DNA of 42,415 nucleotides from JBDKJS01 sp039806065 (GTDB taxonomy: Bacteria; Bacteroidota; Bacteroidia; AKYH767-A; 2013-40CM-41-45). The stretch is taken from NCBI GenBank assembly GCA_039806065.1, contig JBDKJS010000141.1, forward strand, positions 1 to 42,415, read 5' to 3'. Positions 1 to 8,382 of this stretch are shown piece by piece. A program made the position numbers and the translations under genes. The stretch's first letter is position 1, and each line of letters begins with the position of its first letter. The notes below the pieces were generated by a model, which ran no database searches, was not told where the DNA came from, and saw only the letters and a list, made by a program, of their open reading frames with translations.

Positions 1-947
1 TTGGTCAAACCATGTGGCTGGCCTTTTTTTCTTTCTTCCCTATGTGGCGTTTGTATCAAGTATTTTTAATTTCTTATCCTTCGTTAAGTAGGCAATTAGC
101 TATAGCTTTTTTCTTTATTCCCTCTGTGTTTTTTTGGGGGTCAGGGTTGTTGAAAGATACCGTTACGCTGGCCTGTGTAGCAGCCTATGCTTCTAGTTTC
201 TATAGAATATTTGTGCAGAAGAAACAGATTTTTTTAAACTTATTAATTGTAATGTATGCTTCTTATCTAATCGTTAACATAAAACCCTATATATTATTTG
301 CTTTGCTTCCAGGAACCTCTATTTGGTTAAATTCTATTGTACTCTCTAAAATAGAGTCTATATCACTCCGTAGAATATTTGTACCATTCAGTATAATCGT
401 TGCTATCGGTTTTGGAGCAGTCATCTTAAAGTTAATCGGTAGTAATTTAGGGCAGTATAAAGTGGGCAACGTATTGAATAAGGCAGTGGTTACACAACAA
501 GATCTTAAAAGAGAGGAATATGGAGGTGCCTCTTTTGATATTGGAGATTTTGATCCTAGTTTTAGCGGAATCCTTTCAAAAGCTCCACTGGCAATCAATG
601 CAGCCTTGTTCAGACCTTATCTTTGGGAGGCACGCAATAGTGTAATGATTTTTTCTGGTCTTGAAAATATAGTACTCATTGGGTTTAGTATACTGCTCCT
701 ACTAAGATTAAAAGTCATTAATCTATTTACTGTTGCTACTAACCAAAATTTACTTTCTTTTAGCCTTGTATTTAGCTTGTTTTTTGCATTTTCTATTGGA
801 CTCACCACTTCCAATTTCGGTAGCCTTGTACGGTATAAAATTCCTGCAATGCCTTTTTTCTTAGCCAGCCTTTTTATTCTTCAACACTTGTATCAAGCCA
901 AACGGGCTGCCGAAAACGCGGCACATGAAAAGGAAAAGGTTCTATAG
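1..947 (+). CDS. Polytopic membrane protein, polysaccharide-polymerase-like (5' truncated)
   Basis: The frame is open to the left edge, so the first Met inside the window (position 12) is probably internal and the gene starts outside. At least 311 residues are visible, with roughly seven to nine hydrophobic segments separated by short basic loops, and one longer polar loop at about residues 150-195. The C-terminus is short and charged (Lys/Glu/Ala-rich). No catalytic motif can be read. Multi-span topology next to three glycosyltransferase genes suggests a Wzy/EpsG-like polymerase or another polysaccharide export component of the inner membrane, but this is inference from context; a hypothetical membrane protein is the safe name. 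Its stop codon overlaps the stop of the convergent glycosyltransferase gene by six bases, leaving no room for a separate terminator. Confidence 0.6.
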   Translation, partial: GQTMWLAFFSFFPMWRLYQVFLISYPSLSRQLAIAFFFIPSVFFWGSGLLKDTVTLACVAAYASSFYRIFVQKKQIFLNLLIVMYASYLIVNIKPYILFALLPGTSIWLNSIVLSKIESISLRRIFVPFSIIVAIGFGAVILKLIGSNLGQYKVGNVLNKAVVTQQDLKREEYGGASFDIGDFDPSFSGILSKAPLAINAALFRPYLWEARNSVMIFSGLENIVLIGFSILLLLRLKVINLFTVATNQNLLSFSLVFSLFFAFSIGLTTSNFGSLVRYKIPAMPFFLASLFILQHLYQAKRAAENAAHEKEKVL

Positions 948-2165
948 GTAAATCTTTCTGTAAATTTCTTCAGCAATTTTATAAGAACGGTGTTTAATGG
1001 CTACATTTCGAATACGAGCTGTTAATTCCCCATTGGAATTCGAACTAATTAATTTGTCTAATTCTTTAACCGATTTTGAATAACTCTCAGCAGTCAAGGA
1101 AGGAATTACCACTCCAATGTTGTTTTCTTCTATTATTTGTACATCATCCCCAAGGCTTTTAGTGATCAACACAGGCAAACCTAAAGCCCAATACTCGCCA
1201 TCCTTTATAGAGGTGCAACATATTTTTGATTTAACCGGCTTCACCGGGTTAAGGCCAAAGTCTCCAAGACCTAAATATTTTGGGACATCTTGATGTGGAA
1301 TAAACTTCGAAAAAATTATACCCTCTGGAATACCCGCTTGATGGGCTAAGGTATCTATTTCGCTTTTTGAGGCATTGCTTAAAAATACAAATCTGAAGTT
1401 ATCACCCCAATGGTTGTAGCAGGCCTTTAAAATGTCAAAGGTTTCATAGGCCAGGTATATTCCACCAATTTTTCCAGCATACACTCCTACTATTTTATTT
1501 TCTAACCCAAGTTCCGATTGCAAGGGTGAATCTTTTTTTATTTGTAAATTAAATTTGTCTAAATCTATAAGTGCGGGCTTAACATATATATTTGGAAGGT
1601 CTATATTATATTTTTCGAGTGCGTATTTTCTGATAAAAGTGCTAGTTCCGATTAGCGCCACAGCCCTTTGAGTCATTTTTTTCTCCATCCAAAATAAAAA
1701 TTTAAACGCCCAGCTATCTTCACGCCATGTTCCATTTTCAACACTTGGTTCGGCATGTGGTTCGTAGCTGTCAATAATGAGTGGCTTGCCAGTAAGTAGG
1801 GATAATAAATAGGCAGTTACACCTGCGGGTGTGCACCATACATGGATATGAGATATGTTCTTAGTATAACAGATCCATAGAAGCTTGATCAATTCTAGCA
1901 TTCGAAGCAATACAGCAAGTGGACCTATTTTTTTGAATTTAGATGGAAGCCAAATTATGTTTTCTTGTGAATAGGATTTTTTAATTGCTGATCTTTCATC
2001 TGCTGGTATGTGCAGGTGGTCTTGTTCTAAAGTATTAAAGTAAATCTTCTGCTCGCTTGGAACAATTTTTCTAATCATCTTTAAATAGGGTAGTGTATAA
2101 GTTTGTATTAGTGCATCCCTATAACTCCAAGTGGTGATGATCAATATGTTTTTTACTTTGCTCAT
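942..2165 (-). CDS. Glycosyltransferase, GT-B fold (GT4-like)
   Basis: A 407-residue soluble protein with the two-domain layout of GT-B glycosyltransferases, which transfer a sugar from a nucleotide-sugar donor to a growing glycan on the cytoplasmic face of the membrane. The N-terminal half opens with a hydrophobic beta strand (NILIITTWSY) and contains HIHVWCTPAG at about residue 108. The C-terminal donor-binding half begins near residue 225 (VGVYAGKIGG) and has an acidic-glycine segment (IKDGEYWALGLPVLI) at about 320-335, which resembles the nucleotide-sugar-binding motif of the family. It is the last gene of a three-gene operon: its ATG overlaps the preceding TAA by one base, which implies translational coupling. 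Donor and acceptor cannot be deduced. It probably acts in O-antigen or capsule synthesis. Confidence 0.8.
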   Translation of the reverse strand: MSKVKNILIITTWSYRDALIQTYTLPYLKMIRKIVPSEQKIYFNTLEQDHLHIPADERSAIKKSYSQENIIWLPSKFKKIGPLAVLLRMLELIKLLWICYTKNISHIHVWCTPAGVTAYLLSLLTGKPLIIDSYEPHAEPSVENGTWREDSWAFKFLFWMEKKMTQRAVALIGTSTFIRKYALEKYNIDLPNIYVKPALIDLDKFNLQIKKDSPLQSELGLENKIVGVYAGKIGGIYLAYETFDILKACYNHWGDNFRFVFLSNASKSEIDTLAHQAGIPEGIIFSKFIPHQDVPKYLGLGDFGLNPVKPVKSKICCTSIKDGEYWALGLPVLITKSLGDDVQIIEENNIGVVIPSLTAESYSKSVKELDKLISSNSNGELTARIRNVAIKHRSYKIAEEIYRKIYL

Positions 2166-3070
2166 TAGCGATTAAATATTTTTGAAATAATAGAATAGCC
2201 TATAAAGGCTTTAATAGCAAGCGTTAGATGTTTCAATTGAGGGTTTTCATACTTTAATGCTTTTAATAGAAAACTAAAAGTATCTTTTCGTTTATTATCT
2301 ATGTAACTGTGGATTGCACAAAAGTACCAACTATGACCATATAATTTTTTTCGTTGAGCTGTGGTTAAATCAATTTTACCTGATATATAACCTGTGGCTA
2401 AAATATGCTTGATGATGATCATTTGTTGGTTACCCCTCATAGATCGTTGATCATGATCATTCATTAGAACAGTGGCTTTATCAATAATGAAGATTTTTTT
2501 TGAAACGGTGTTCTCCGCAATGTAAATCCAATCTTCAATCACAGAAAACTTTCGATCTTCAATAAATGGAATCAAATCAACTTGATTTTTCTTTACACAA
2601 TAATTGCATGCAAAGTGAGCACCTTCTAAAAATAGATTGATATCATAAAAGCCTTCTTTCAAGTTCACTCCAGCGGTGGCAACCTTTTTTCCATTGCGAA
2701 GTAGCTGTATTTTTGTAGCTAAAAAATCAGGGTAGTGCGTTCTTTGTATGGCATTATATAATGTAATTAGATGTGATTCTTCAAATTGGTCGTCACTATC
2801 TAAAAAGATCACATATTGGCCTCTGGCATTTTTGAATCCATTGTTTCTCGCTGCCCCACGTTCGGCATTATCTTGATATATGTAAACTAACTGAGGTGTA
2901 TTTTTTGCTATCTCAGCAATAACGGCTTGAGTATTATCGGTACTTCCATCATCTACTACAATTATTTCAAAATCATTAAAAGTTTGATTTAAAATACTAT
3001 TGATTGTGTCAGGCAGAAAAGCAGCCCTATTATATGCTGGTATTACTATTGAAAAAAACCGACAATTCAT
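2165..3070 (-). CDS. Glycosyltransferase family 2, GT-A fold
   Basis: A 301-residue GT-A enzyme. It starts with the classic strand FSIVIPAYNRAAFL (residues 6-19), then VVDDGSTDNT (about 38-47) for nucleotide binding, a GAARNNG segment at about 72-78, and FLDSDDQ at about 89-95, which is the metal-binding DxD motif. No membrane spans are evident, so it should act in the cytosol or peripherally on the membrane. It lies in the middle of the glycosyltransferase operon, with its ATG overlapping the TGA of the upstream gene (ATGA) and its stop overlapping the next start. The family is certain; donor sugar and linkage are unknown. Confidence 0.88.
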   Translation of the reverse strand: MNCRFFSIVIPAYNRAAFLPDTINSILNQTFNDFEIIVVDDGSTDNTQAVIAEIAKNTPQLVYIYQDNAERGAARNNGFKNARGQYVIFLDSDDQFEESHLITLYNAIQRTHYPDFLATKIQLLRNGKKVATAGVNLKEGFYDINLFLEGAHFACNYCVKKNQVDLIPFIEDRKFSVIEDWIYIAENTVSKKIFIIDKATVLMNDHDQRSMRGNQQMIIIKHILATGYISGKIDLTTAQRKKLYGHSWYFCAIHSYIDNKRKDTFSFLLKALKYENPQLKHLTLAIKAFIGYSIISKIFNR

Positions 3071-4050
3071 TGTGTAAATTTTCTTAATAGTTTAATTATA
3101 AATTTAGGTAAATATGCTGCCTTCGTTGAAATGCTTTTTATCTCCTTCATTCGTGTTGGATTATCATCATGTTTCAATAAATATTGTGCTATCGGCATCA
3201 CTTTTTCCATTTGGCATGCTAGGTAATGATAGTGCAATTGCATTTCCAAAAAGTAACACAATATTTGTTTTGATTCATAATCAGTGTATTGATGCTTGCA
3301 AGGGTACTGTTTGGTACCGTTATGGTATAGGTTTAATGCTTTTAAATCGGGTATGTATTTTTCAAGTCCTTTTATTGTTCTCACCACATTGCTAAATACT
3401 TGTTGCCAATCCATGGCAAAGCCCATTAAGTGATTTGTTTTACTTTGGTCATGAACAAGGTAATGTGAAAATAGATCATCCACACCCATCATTTTAAAAT
3501 TGAGTGCTACCCTTGCCACTAAATCATAGTCCATTCCATAATGAAGGGATTGATCTAACGGGCCAGTTTCAGAGATTATTTGTTTTTTAAAAAAAGTTGA
3601 TGGTTGAGGAAATGGAATGTGTGCCAGGGTTCTTAAGTTTACATGATCTTTAGGGGCACTTTGAATTTTATTTTTTATTTTATTTCCATACAATAAGGTA
3701 CTGCCATATAAGAAATCGCAATCATTGGTTTTAAAATAATGTGCAACTTGGTGAAGTGTATTTGGTGTATAGCAATCATCAGAATTGAGCCAAGTAACTA
3801 TTTCACCAGTACTCATGGCCAAGCCTTTATTAATCGCATGACTTTGACCTTCATCTTTTATACTTTCCCAATAGGTAATTTTTTGAGCATATTTTTGAAT
3901 AATTTCAATGCTGCTATCGGTGCTTCCACCATCCATAATGATGTATTCAAGATTAGGGTAGTGCTGATCAAGTACAGATAAAATTGTTTTTTCTAAATAG
4001 GATGCTTGGTTGTAAGAAGGGGTAATAACGGTGATGCGCGGAAAATCCAA
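3067..4050 (-). CDS. Glycosyltransferase family 2, first gene of the operon (TTG start)
   Basis: A 327-residue GT-A glycosyltransferase: ITVITPSYNQASYLEKT (residues 6-22), IIMDGGSTDSS (about 37-47), EGQSHAINKG (about 67-76) and WLNSDDCYTP with the DxD-type metal site (about 87-96). The reading frame contains no ATG before the first catalytic strand. An in-frame TAA lies just upstream, so translation most likely starts at the TTG at 4048-4050, directly ahead of DFPRITV. A good promoter lies 24-53 bases upstream (4074-4103). The gene leads a three-gene operon (4050 to 942) with overlapping start and stop codons. The role is inferred as assembly of a surface glycan; substrates are unknown. Confidence 0.85.
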   Translation of the reverse strand: MDFPRITVITPSYNQASYLEKTILSVLDQHYPNLEYIIMDGGSTDSSIEIIQKYAQKITYWESIKDEGQSHAINKGLAMSTGEIVTWLNSDDCYTPNTLHQVAHYFKTNDCDFLYGSTLLYGNKIKNKIQSAPKDHVNLRTLAHIPFPQPSTFFKKQIISETGPLDQSLHYGMDYDLVARVALNFKMMGVDDLFSHYLVHDQSKTNHLMGFAMDWQQVFSNVVRTIKGLEKYIPDLKALNLYHNGTKQYPCKHQYTDYESKQILCYFLEMQLHYHYLACQMEKVMPIAQYLLKHDDNPTRMKEIKSISTKAAYLPKFIIKLLRKFTQ

Positions 4051-4073
4051 GGTTATTTTTTAAGGTTGTAAAG

Positions 4074-4103
4074 CAAAAATAAAAATTAATATGTGTGGGC
4101 AAA
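4074..4103 (-). promoter_or_regulatory. Promoter of the glycosyltransferase operon
   Basis: Read on the minus strand there is TTTG, an 18-base spacer and TATTTTTGC. This matches the Bacteroidota primary sigma factor consensus (TTTG, about 19, TAnnTTTG). The predicted transcript would start near 4070, about 20 bases upstream of the TTG start codon at 4050. Confidence 0.65.
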
Positions 4104-4127
4104 GTTTTTTTTGGTGACTTTGAGCAT

Positions 4128-4150
4128 AAAAAAAACCGCTATAAAGCGGT
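4128..4150 (-). terminator. Intrinsic terminator after tRNA-His
   Basis: A six-base-pair stem (ACCGCT/AGCGGT) with a four-base loop, followed on the minus strand by a run of seven T. It sits just downstream of the tRNA-His 3' end and separates the tRNA unit from the glycosyltransferase promoter. Confidence 0.75.
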
Positions 4151-4161
4151 ATTTTAAAAAG

Positions 4162-4236
4162 GGTGGATGATGGGGCTCGAACCCACGACCCTCAGAATCA
4201 CAATCTGATGCTCTAACCGACTGAGCTACAACCACC
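4162..4236 (-). tRNA. tRNA-His (GTG)
   Basis: A complete cloverleaf on the minus strand. The anticodon stem TCAGA/TCTGA encloses the loop TTGTGAT with anticodon GTG. An extra 5' G (G-1) faces discriminator C73, the hallmark of tRNA-His. The T arm is GTGGG-TTCGAGC-CCCAT. CCA is not encoded. The acceptor stem contains one T-T opposition at pair 5-68. It follows tRNA-Ala by nine bases and shares its promoter. Confidence 0.95.
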
Positions 4237-4245
4237 ATAGTTTTG

Positions 4246-4319
4246 TGGAGAATATCGGAGTCGAACCGATGACCTTTTGCATGCCATGCAAACGCTCTAG
4301 CCAGCTGAGCTAATCCCCC
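4246..4319 (-). tRNA. tRNA-Ala (GGC)
   Basis: A complete cloverleaf on the minus strand. The anticodon stem TTTGC/GCAAA encloses the loop ATGGCAT with anticodon GGC. The acceptor stem GGGGGAT/ATTCTCC carries the G3-U70 wobble pair that identifies alanine tRNAs, and the discriminator is A. CCA is not encoded. First gene of the two-tRNA transcript. Confidence 0.96.
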
Positions 4320-4350
4320 TTCAATACTTCATCTAAATGAGGTAGGGGCG

Positions 4351-4381
4351 CAAAAGTACCTATTTGAATTTAATTTACAAA
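4351..4381 (-). promoter_or_regulatory. Promoter of the tRNA-Ala/tRNA-His unit
   Basis: On the minus strand: TTTG, exactly 19 bases, then TACTTTTGC. This is a textbook Bacteroidota promoter. The transcription start is predicted near 4345, about 26 bases before tRNA-Ala. It lies immediately downstream of the stop codon of the thioredoxin-like gene. Confidence 0.8.
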
Positions 4382-4395
4382 TAGCTAGCATCAAT

Positions 4396-4890
4396 TTATT
4401 GTTTTAAATATTCTTCGTAGTTCTTGGTTTTGTAACTATTGCTGCCTATGTAGTTTAATATGGGACTTAACTGTTCCACTGTTTGATAGCCAGCTAATGG
4501 CGTAATTTTACCTAGTTGTTCATCTAAAATTACAAAACTAGGATAGCTCATCTGCCTTTCTAAGAGTGATAAGGCTAGTTCATGCGATTTAAACTCCGGT
4601 TTATAGACGAAAGTATGGGCATTAAAGATGATCGTATCTCGCATTTCAGCATCAATTTTTACTGCATAGTAATCTTTATTCATAGCACTTACTATTTTAG
4701 GGTCTGTAAATGTGGTTTGATCCATTCTTTTACACCAGCCGCACCATTGCGTATATACATCTATAAATATTTTTTTAGGTGAAGTTTGATTTAATGTTAC
4801 TGCTTCACTAAAAGTATACCATTTTATTTTTTCCGTTTGTGCTGATACTCCTAGATTAACTAAGAGACATAAGGCCATTAGATTTTTCAT
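4396..4890 (-). CDS. Secreted thioredoxin-like protein (WCGWC)
   Basis: A 164-residue protein with an N-terminal signal peptide (about residues 1-17, ending VSA) and a thioredoxin fold of the Thioredoxin_7/DUF255 type. The redox centre is WCGWCKRM at about residues 49-56, preceded by the strand KKIFIDVYTQ. The cis-Pro element of the fold is SYPSFVILD at about 115-123. It should work as a periplasmic thiol-disulfide oxidoreductase or reductant. The central CGWC resembles bacterial DsbD-gamma/SoxW-like secreted thioredoxins rather than cytosolic CGPC thioredoxin. The partner protein is not visible. It is a single gene on the minus strand with no near-consensus promoter that I could find. Confidence 0.85.
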   Translation of the reverse strand: MKNLMALCLLVNLGVSAQTEKIKWYTFSEAVTLNQTSPKKIFIDVYTQWCGWCKRMDQTTFTDPKIVSAMNKDYYAVKIDAEMRDTIIFNAHTFVYKPEFKSHELALSLLERQMSYPSFVILDEQLGKITPLAGYQTVEQLSPILNYIGSNSYKTKNYEEYLKQ

Positions 4891-4981
4891 TTGTAAATTT
4901 TAAAATAAATCAATAATTAAAATTGCTAACATTAAAAGTAGCATTTTTGATCGAAGTAAAGTGAATTTTACATGACATACT

Positions 4982-5410
4982 TTACACTTTATGCAATACT
5001 ATCAAATCTAAGGTCTGGAAATCTTCGCCATCTTTATTAGTGAATTTGATATGCCATGTGATGGCCCACAATCCGGTTATGGCATGAGGTTCACGCGATG
5101 TGATTTGAAGCGAGAAGCTAATGGATTGATTTGGGTAAACAGGCTTTAGAAATTTCCAATTGTTGAGGCCGAGGCCGGCTACTACGGTACTTCCAAAATT
5201 AGGTATGAAATAGTGTAGATAGCAATGGTTAAAGGGCTGGGCGCCTGCTGCAATAATTCCCTTGAAAAATCCTTTGTTGGCTATTTGCTCGTCTGTATGA
5301 AAGGGGAGTGGGTCATGCTTTTGGGCAAAAGCAATGATTTCATCCTTTGTAAAAGCAACAGAGCCGAAATGATATTCGGCTCCGAGGTTAAAGTTTATTT
5401 GATTGTTCAT
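4982..5410 (-). CDS. MaoC-like hot-dog domain protein
   Basis: A 142-residue single hot-dog domain. The segment FAQKHDPLPFHTDEQIA (about residues 28-44) followed by FFKGIIAAGAQ (about 48-58) corresponds to the MaoC/R-hydratase signature, with the Asp and His of DPLPFH as the likely catalytic pair acting on an acyl-CoA double bond. The remaining strands (LNNWKFLKPVYPNQSISF) fit the family. The likely activity is (R)-specific enoyl-CoA hydratase or a related acyl-thioester enzyme. Many short MaoC proteins in Bacteroidota have no assigned substrate, so only the fold and catalytic class are firm. It lies 16 bases downstream of the POT transporter gene on the same strand and may be cotranscribed with it. 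Confidence 0.8.
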   Translation of the reverse strand: MNNQINFNLGAEYHFGSVAFTKDEIIAFAQKHDPLPFHTDEQIANKGFFKGIIAAGAQPFNHCYLHYFIPNFGSTVVAGLGLNNWKFLKPVYPNQSISFSLQITSREPHAITGLWAITWHIKFTNKDGEDFQTLDLIVLHKV

Positions 5411-5426
5411 TAAATTTTGAATCGAA

Positions 5427-7124
5427 TTATTTTACTCCATGCATTAGTTTTTTCATAATAGGCGAAAGGGCCAATAACAATAAGGCTGCTATACCTGGTA
5501 AAATTACAAAGAGCATGAAAAATTCATATAGATTGTGAATTTCGAATCCAGCAAATGATGGAAAACTTGTGGGTAGATTGTTGCTGTTTAACAAAGCTAA
5601 CTGATCAGCTGTGGGTGCTATGGACTTGTTTAATACTCCTTCTAGGTTAATACCTAATTTTTGTGCTGCTTCATACTTATCGCCAGTGGGAGGGAGTAAT
5701 GCCCCCAATGTGCCAGCCAAAGCATAGCCTGCGGCATTGGCTATAAACCAGACACCCATTAGCAATGAAGAAAAACGCACCGGTGCAAGTTTCGCCACCA
5801 ATGAGAGGCCTATGGGCGATAAGCAAAGTTCGCCCCAAGTGTGTAGTAAATAAAGTACAATTAACCACACCACTCCAATTTTACCCGAAAGGCCTATATC
5901 TTTTACTTGAAGTGCAATTATTAAATAACCAATGGCGATCAATGCCAATCCCCATGATTGTTTGACTGGCGATATCGGTTCAATTTTTTTCCGCCCCATC
6001 CAAAGCCAAATCAAACTAAAAGGTATGGCAAAAATAATTACAAATATTCCATTGAAATTTTGGACCATGCTCGGTGGCATATTCCATCCTAATAAATTCG
6101 TATCTGTTTGCTTATCGGCAACAAAGGTGAGTGAAGATCCCGCCTGCTCAAAAGCAGCCCAAAAGAACATTACAAAGAATGCTACAATGTACAATACAAA
6201 TATTCTGTCGCGCTCAATCTTGGTTAACGATTTATCTGATACAATTAAAAACGCCAAGCTTAGTCCTGCACTGTAAATGAAAGGATAAAGCCATACTTTG
6301 ATCGGATTTTGTATGGCTACTGTGCTGTCAAGTGAAGCATAATGAAATCCAAATGTAAGCGCTATCAACAGTACAAAAGAGGTGATGATAGATTGTGTAC
6401 TAAAGCTTGTTTTTTGAGATAAGTCACTTTCCATGGCCTTTCTATCAGGCTTGCCTCCAATTGGCTGACCATCTGGAGTGGTCACATATTTGTCTTTTAA
6501 TATAAAGAAAACAATACATGCTAGCAGCATTGCAATTCCTGCAGCAAGAAATCCCCATTTAAAAGCTGTTAAATCACGAACGCCATCTACACTTTTTACA
6601 TCACCTACGAGCGGACATATAAATTGACCTAACGTGGCACCAACATTTATCCCTAAATAGAAAATAGTGAAGGCAGAGTCAAGCTTACTCTTTTGAGCAG
6701 GAGGATAAAGCTGACCCACCATTGAAGAGATATTGGGTTTAAAAAAGCCGTTTCCAAAAATTAGCACCAGCAACGCTCCCCACATCATGGTTTTGGCTGT
6801 GTCAATATCGCCAGTAAAAACAGATGCACTTCCAAACATCATAAACTGACCTATGGCCATCAGTAAACCGCCAAGCAGTATGCAATTTCTATTTCCTAAA
6901 AGTTTATCTGATACATAACCCCCTAACATTGGAGTGAGGTAGCATAATCCTAAGAAACCACCGTAAACTATGGAAGAGTCTTTTTCTCCCATTGCCAAGG
7001 CTTCAGCCATGAACAAGGTTAATAAGGCGCGCATACCGTAGAAGTTAAATCGTTCCCACATCTCGGTAGTGAAAAGCACATAAAGCCCTTTTGGATGGCC
7101 AGTGCTTTGTGTAGTAGTAGTCAT
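5427..7124 (-). CDS. POT/PTR family proton-dependent oligopeptide transporter
   Basis: A 565-residue inner-membrane MFS transporter that imports di- and tripeptides with protons. The N-terminal helix carries TTEMWERFNFYGMRALL (about residues 19-35), the ExxERFxYYG-type proton-coupling motif of the POT family. GGYVSDKLLGNRN (about 68-80) is the MFS loop 2-3 motif. GELCLSPIGLSLVAKL (about 430-445) matches the second PTR2 signature. A polar loop at about 210-245 splits the two helix bundles, and around 12-14 spans are visible. Length is slightly above the usual 480-520 residues because of an extra periplasmic insert near residues 480-530. Start chosen at the ATG ahead of the Thr-rich tail. Confidence 0.93.
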   Translation of the reverse strand: MTTTTQSTGHPKGLYVLFTTEMWERFNFYGMRALLTLFMAEALAMGEKDSSIVYGGFLGLCYLTPMLGGYVSDKLLGNRNCILLGGLLMAIGQFMMFGSASVFTGDIDTAKTMMWGALLVLIFGNGFFKPNISSMVGQLYPPAQKSKLDSAFTIFYLGINVGATLGQFICPLVGDVKSVDGVRDLTAFKWGFLAAGIAMLLACIVFFILKDKYVTTPDGQPIGGKPDRKAMESDLSQKTSFSTQSIITSFVLLIALTFGFHYASLDSTVAIQNPIKVWLYPFIYSAGLSLAFLIVSDKSLTKIERDRIFVLYIVAFFVMFFWAAFEQAGSSLTFVADKQTDTNLLGWNMPPSMVQNFNGIFVIIFAIPFSLIWLWMGRKKIEPISPVKQSWGLALIAIGYLIIALQVKDIGLSGKIGVVWLIVLYLLHTWGELCLSPIGLSLVAKLAPVRFSSLLMGVWFIANAAGYALAGTLGALLPPTGDKYEAAQKLGINLEGVLNKSIAPTADQLALLNSNNLPTSFPSFAGFEIHNLYEFFMLFVILPGIAALLLLALSPIMKKLMHGVK

Positions 7125-7205
7125 AATTATTGTTTAGTTAGTTTAGAAGGGGTCAAAGTAATCAAATTTTTAAAATAAATGGCAGCAATTTTTTTTCTGC
7201 GAAAA

Positions 7206-8333
7206 TCAATTGTGGCTGATAACCAAGCCAGCAGCTTCCTTGCCTACCAAACTTCCTATGGCCACACCCATTCCTCCCATTCTTACTGCGCAGAATACAT
7301 TGGAGTGGATTGCTTTAATGATGGTAGTTTTTTTTGTTCCTAAACCCATAATGCCGCTCCATTGAAGGTCTAATTCATAATTCGTGTGGCCTAAAATGGT
7401 TTCTTCAAGCATGCTTTTTAATTTGTTTTGTATGATATCTGTAAGACCAAAGGCCGAGGTAAACTCACCAGCAAAATCTATATTTCTAGCACCACCGAGT
7501 AAGATCCTATTGCCTACATTTCTGAAATAATAATAACCTTCATCAAAATGAAAACTTCCTGCAAATGGTATCTTTTCCAACGGCTTAGTGATGAGTACCT
7601 GAGCTCTTGCAGGCTGGACCGCCAGATCTGGAATAAGTTCTGCAGCAAAGGCATTAGTGGCCAGCAATACATTTTTTGGTCGAAAACCAAAAGTGTCGGT
7701 AATTAGTGTACCATCATCAGCCACTTGCTTTATAGGTAATCCATTAATTAAAATAATGCCAAGTGATTGTGCCAATGTTATTAAACCTTGCATCATGCTT
7801 CCTGTGTTCAACTGACCCTCTGCATGATTTTTTATCATCCCTATGATATTACAAAATTGGAAGTTATTGAGTTGAGCACTTGCATCAGCAAATATGGTTT
7901 TTTCTGGGATAGCTGATGATAATAATTGATTTAAATACTTCAATTGATCCTTACAGGTGTGCCATTGCTTTGAATCATTGACAGAAAAAATTTCATATCC
8001 GCCCAGTGGCTCATATTCAAGAACATCATCACCTAGCATTTGGCGGAGTGTTTTCAGGCCATAATATCTGCGTTTTACCAATGCTAATAATTCTTCTTCT
8101 GTATGGTTTTTAAGATCTGATAAAAGTTCACTCACACTACCAAAGCATGCAAAACCTGCATTTCTAGTGCTTGCTCCATAAGGTAAGAAACTTCTTTCTA
8201 TTACAATTATTTTCCAGTCTGGGCGTTCTCGTTTTAAATGGATGGCGCTGCTAAGGCCCACAATACCACTTCCCACTATCGCTACATCTACTTGATTAAA
8301 ATATTGTTGCCGTTCCCAATAGCTTAGTTGCAT
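7206..8333 (-). CDS. FAD-dependent oxidoreductase, DAO/glycine oxidase-like
   Basis: From the ATG at 8333 this encodes 375 residues. A GTG at 8363 would add ten residues, but they are poorly structured and would leave only 19 bases to the divergent gene, so I prefer the ATG. The Rossmann FAD-binding motif VAIVGSGIVGLSSAIHL lies at residues 17-33 and IIVIERSFLPYGAST (about 42-56) completes the FAD site. The C-terminus has SGIMGLGTKK and VRMGGMGVAIGSLVG, the typical flavin-closing glycine segment of DAO enzymes. It probably oxidises an amine or D-amino acid; no membrane segment, so cytosolic. The specific substrate is unknown. Divergent from the DUF4153 gene. Confidence 0.85.
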   Translation of the reverse strand: MQLSYWERQQYFNQVDVAIVGSGIVGLSSAIHLKRERPDWKIIVIERSFLPYGASTRNAGFACFGSVSELLSDLKNHTEEELLALVKRRYYGLKTLRQMLGDDVLEYEPLGGYEIFSVNDSKQWHTCKDQLKYLNQLLSSAIPEKTIFADASAQLNNFQFCNIIGMIKNHAEGQLNTGSMMQGLITLAQSLGIILINGLPIKQVADDGTLITDTFGFRPKNVLLATNAFAAELIPDLAVQPARAQVLITKPLEKIPFAGSFHFDEGYYYFRNVGNRILLGGARNIDFAGEFTSAFGLTDIIQNKLKSMLEETILGHTNYELDLQWSGIMGLGTKKTTIIKAIHSNVFCAVRMGGMGVAIGSLVGKEAAGLVISHN

Positions 8334-8382
8334 CTTAAAAGATTTTTTTAGATTTGAATTCACAATAATAACGAATCAACGG

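Noticed and set aside
3114..3981. Plus-strand open frames opposite the glycosyltransferase gene
   Set aside because: They are antisense shadows of a gene with clear GT2 motifs and show no domain, signal or start context of their own.
8361..8363. GTG as the start of the FAD oxidoreductase
   Set aside because: The extra ten residues are not conserved-looking and would leave only 19 bases for two divergent promoters; the ATG at 8333 is more plausible.
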